Source: a virus. Taken from it: a stretch of 39,288 nucleotides of DNA. A program made the position numbers and the translations under genes. The DNA lies in the IMG/VR virus record IMGVR_UViG_3300025154_000230, positions 1-39,288 of that record; one strand, given 5' to 3'. Shown one piece after another: positions 38,659 to 39,288 of the stretch (its first letter is position 1; every line of letters begins with the position of its first letter). The notes below the pieces were generated by a model, which worked only from the letters and a program-made list of their open reading frames with translations, searched no databases and was not told the origin of the DNA.

Positions 38659-38769
38659 TTGATAAACCGTGTTGTAATATTATATTTATATTATACCATT
38701 TATTTTATTAAAAGTCAATAGAGTAAAGTTATCCCCAGTTAGTAATACTTTATGCCAAATATACCTTTT
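38659..38769. other. AT-rich intergenic stretch, candidate origin core
   Basis: A run of A and T such as AATATTATATTTATATTATA between the tandem repeats and a near-DnaA box, with no gene. The whole 38509-38850 gap holds promoters on both strands and no supportable coding sequence. Confidence 0.4.
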
Positions 38770-38773
38770 TTAC

Positions 38774-38817
38774 GCTAACCTTAGCCGATTTGACAAAACT
38801 TATGTATCGTATATAAT
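38774..38817 (+). promoter_or_regulatory. Sigma70 promoter with upstream GCTAACCTTAGC element
   Basis: Element 38774-38785, -35 TTGACA (38790-38795), 16-base spacer, -10 TATAAT (38812-38817). Same layout as the 3392-3435 promoter. Drives the amidoligase operon across the contig join. Confidence 0.8.
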
Positions 38818-38850
38818 ATAGACATTACAAAATAATATTTTATAAATATT

Positions 38851-39288
38851 ATGGAAAAAGAAATAACAATACCGGAAACAACACCGGAAATTATTTTACA
38901 AAATCCGGTGGAATTAAAAGCTAAAAAAGAAAAGAGAAAAATTAAAATTGAAATATACCGGAAAGACGGCGACACTTATTTACAATTTGAATTTGATTTA
39001 AAACTGGAAAACTTTTTTGCCAAGAAAAAACACGAGATAAGAGAAAGTACAAATTGGCCGGAACTAAAATTTTATTTTATACCGGACATACTGGAAAACA
39101 AGAACTACCAGCAATTATTGAGCGCGTATAATCTTTTTGACGATTATGGGTCAGCCTTGACGCGCAACAGCACTTTTAATATCGCCTTTTTACGGACGGT
39201 CGGAGGCAAGGGAAAAATTTTAATCAATCACGATATGCCTTTTGCGACTTGTTCGGAGGGTATCCGTAATATTGTACGCTTTGTAAAA
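38851..39288 (+). CDS. Unknown 166-residue protein (5' part; ends at 196)
   Basis: ATG 38851 to the right edge gives 146 codons; after the circle is closed, another 20 codons and a stop follow at 134-196, 166 residues in all. The N-terminal 30 residues are Pro/Glu/Lys-rich and probably disordered (MEKEITIPETTPEIILQNP). The rest is alpha/beta with LQFEFDLKLENFF, LKFYFIPDI and GKGKILINHDMPFA. No family is recognised. It is the first gene after the 38790 promoter and directly upstream of the amidoligase and glutaminase, so a substrate, carrier or accessory role in that pathway is plausible. Confidence 0.75.
   Translation, partial: MEKEITIPETTPEIILQNPVELKAKKEKRKIKIEIYRKDGDTYLQFEFDLKLENFFAKKKHEIRESTNWPELKFYFIPDILENKNYQQLLSAYNLFDDYGSALTRNSTFNIAFLRTVGGKGKILINHDMPFATCSEGIRNIVRFVK
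39163..39288. repeat. Right copy of terminal direct repeat
   Basis: Exact copy of bases 8-133. Joining the two copies gives a circle of about 39.16 kb and restores the 166-codon gene that begins at 38851. Confidence 0.9.

Noticed and set aside
1-39288. tRNA genes
   Set aside because: No T-loop GGTTCGAATCC-like sequence with matching acceptor stems was found by eye; a tRNAscan run would be decisive.
1-39288. Alternative genetic code (UGA or UAG reassigned)
   Set aside because: Recognisable genes end at TAA, TAG and TGA without internal in-frame stops, so the standard bacterial code fits.

Overview
This window looks like one essentially complete, circularly assembled genome of a short-tailed, tailed-phage-like virus. 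Bases 8-133 recur exactly at 39163-39288, and the last reading frame, starting at 38851, runs off the right edge and continues in frame at the left edge to a stop at 194-196. A large terminase, portal, N4-gp56-type major capsid protein, scaffold-like protein and tail or fibre proteins are recognisable. No tape-measure, sheath, integrase, repressor, DNA polymerase, primase or helicase is visible. Promoters are canonical sigma70 type (TTGACA / TATAAT), which argues against a Bacteroidota host. Many starts sit only 3-10 bases after the previous stop in an AATTATG or TTTATG context without a Shine-Dalgarno, while a minority of short genes carry perfect ones. AT-rich DNA, standard stop codons and the start-site style would fit an uncultivated bacterial host such as a Patescibacteria lineage, but that is a guess; no sequence here proves the host.

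Layout. (1) 38790-3149, plus strand: a promoter, an unknown 166-residue protein (wrapping the contig ends), an amidoligase, a class II glutamine amidotransferase, a helix-turn-helix protein, two small proteins and a terminator. (2) 3150-5602: a mostly non-coding region holding dispersed repeats, a DnaA box, three promoters, three small genes, a large structured RNA candidate (about 4296-5075), a minus-strand zinc ribbon and a hairpin array just before the terminase. (3) 5603-19507: terminase, portal, several unrecognised virion proteins, a 1519-residue protein, scaffold-like protein and major capsid protein. (4) 19520-24294: a pseudoknot followed by a glycan-type cassette (two-domain GT2 glycosyltransferase, lysine-rich micro-protein, small membrane protein, two methyltransferases, polysaccharide-deacetylase-like protein, GT4-like glycosyltransferase) inside the late operon. 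(5) 24300-32240: tail, fibre and coiled-coil proteins. (6) 32272-33928: small accessory genes including a DUF1064-type nuclease and zinc ribbons, ending in a terminator at 33946. (7) 38508-33853, minus strand: one operon from a perfect sigma70 promoter, with zinc ribbons, an HNH endonuclease, SSB, a ribbon-helix-helix-like protein, an RlpA-like barrel protein, an M23 endopeptidase and small membrane proteins (lysis).

How it may work together. The divergent intergenic region 38509-38850 (promoters on both strands, DnaA boxes, tandem repeats, AT-rich stretch) and the DnaA box at 3347 suggest replication started by the host DnaA, since SSB is the only replication protein seen. The early plus-strand cassette probably makes an amide-linked modification of an unknown target. 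The late operon builds the particle and co-expresses sugar-modifying enzymes. The minus-strand operon supplies nucleic-acid proteins and cell-wall lysis enzymes.
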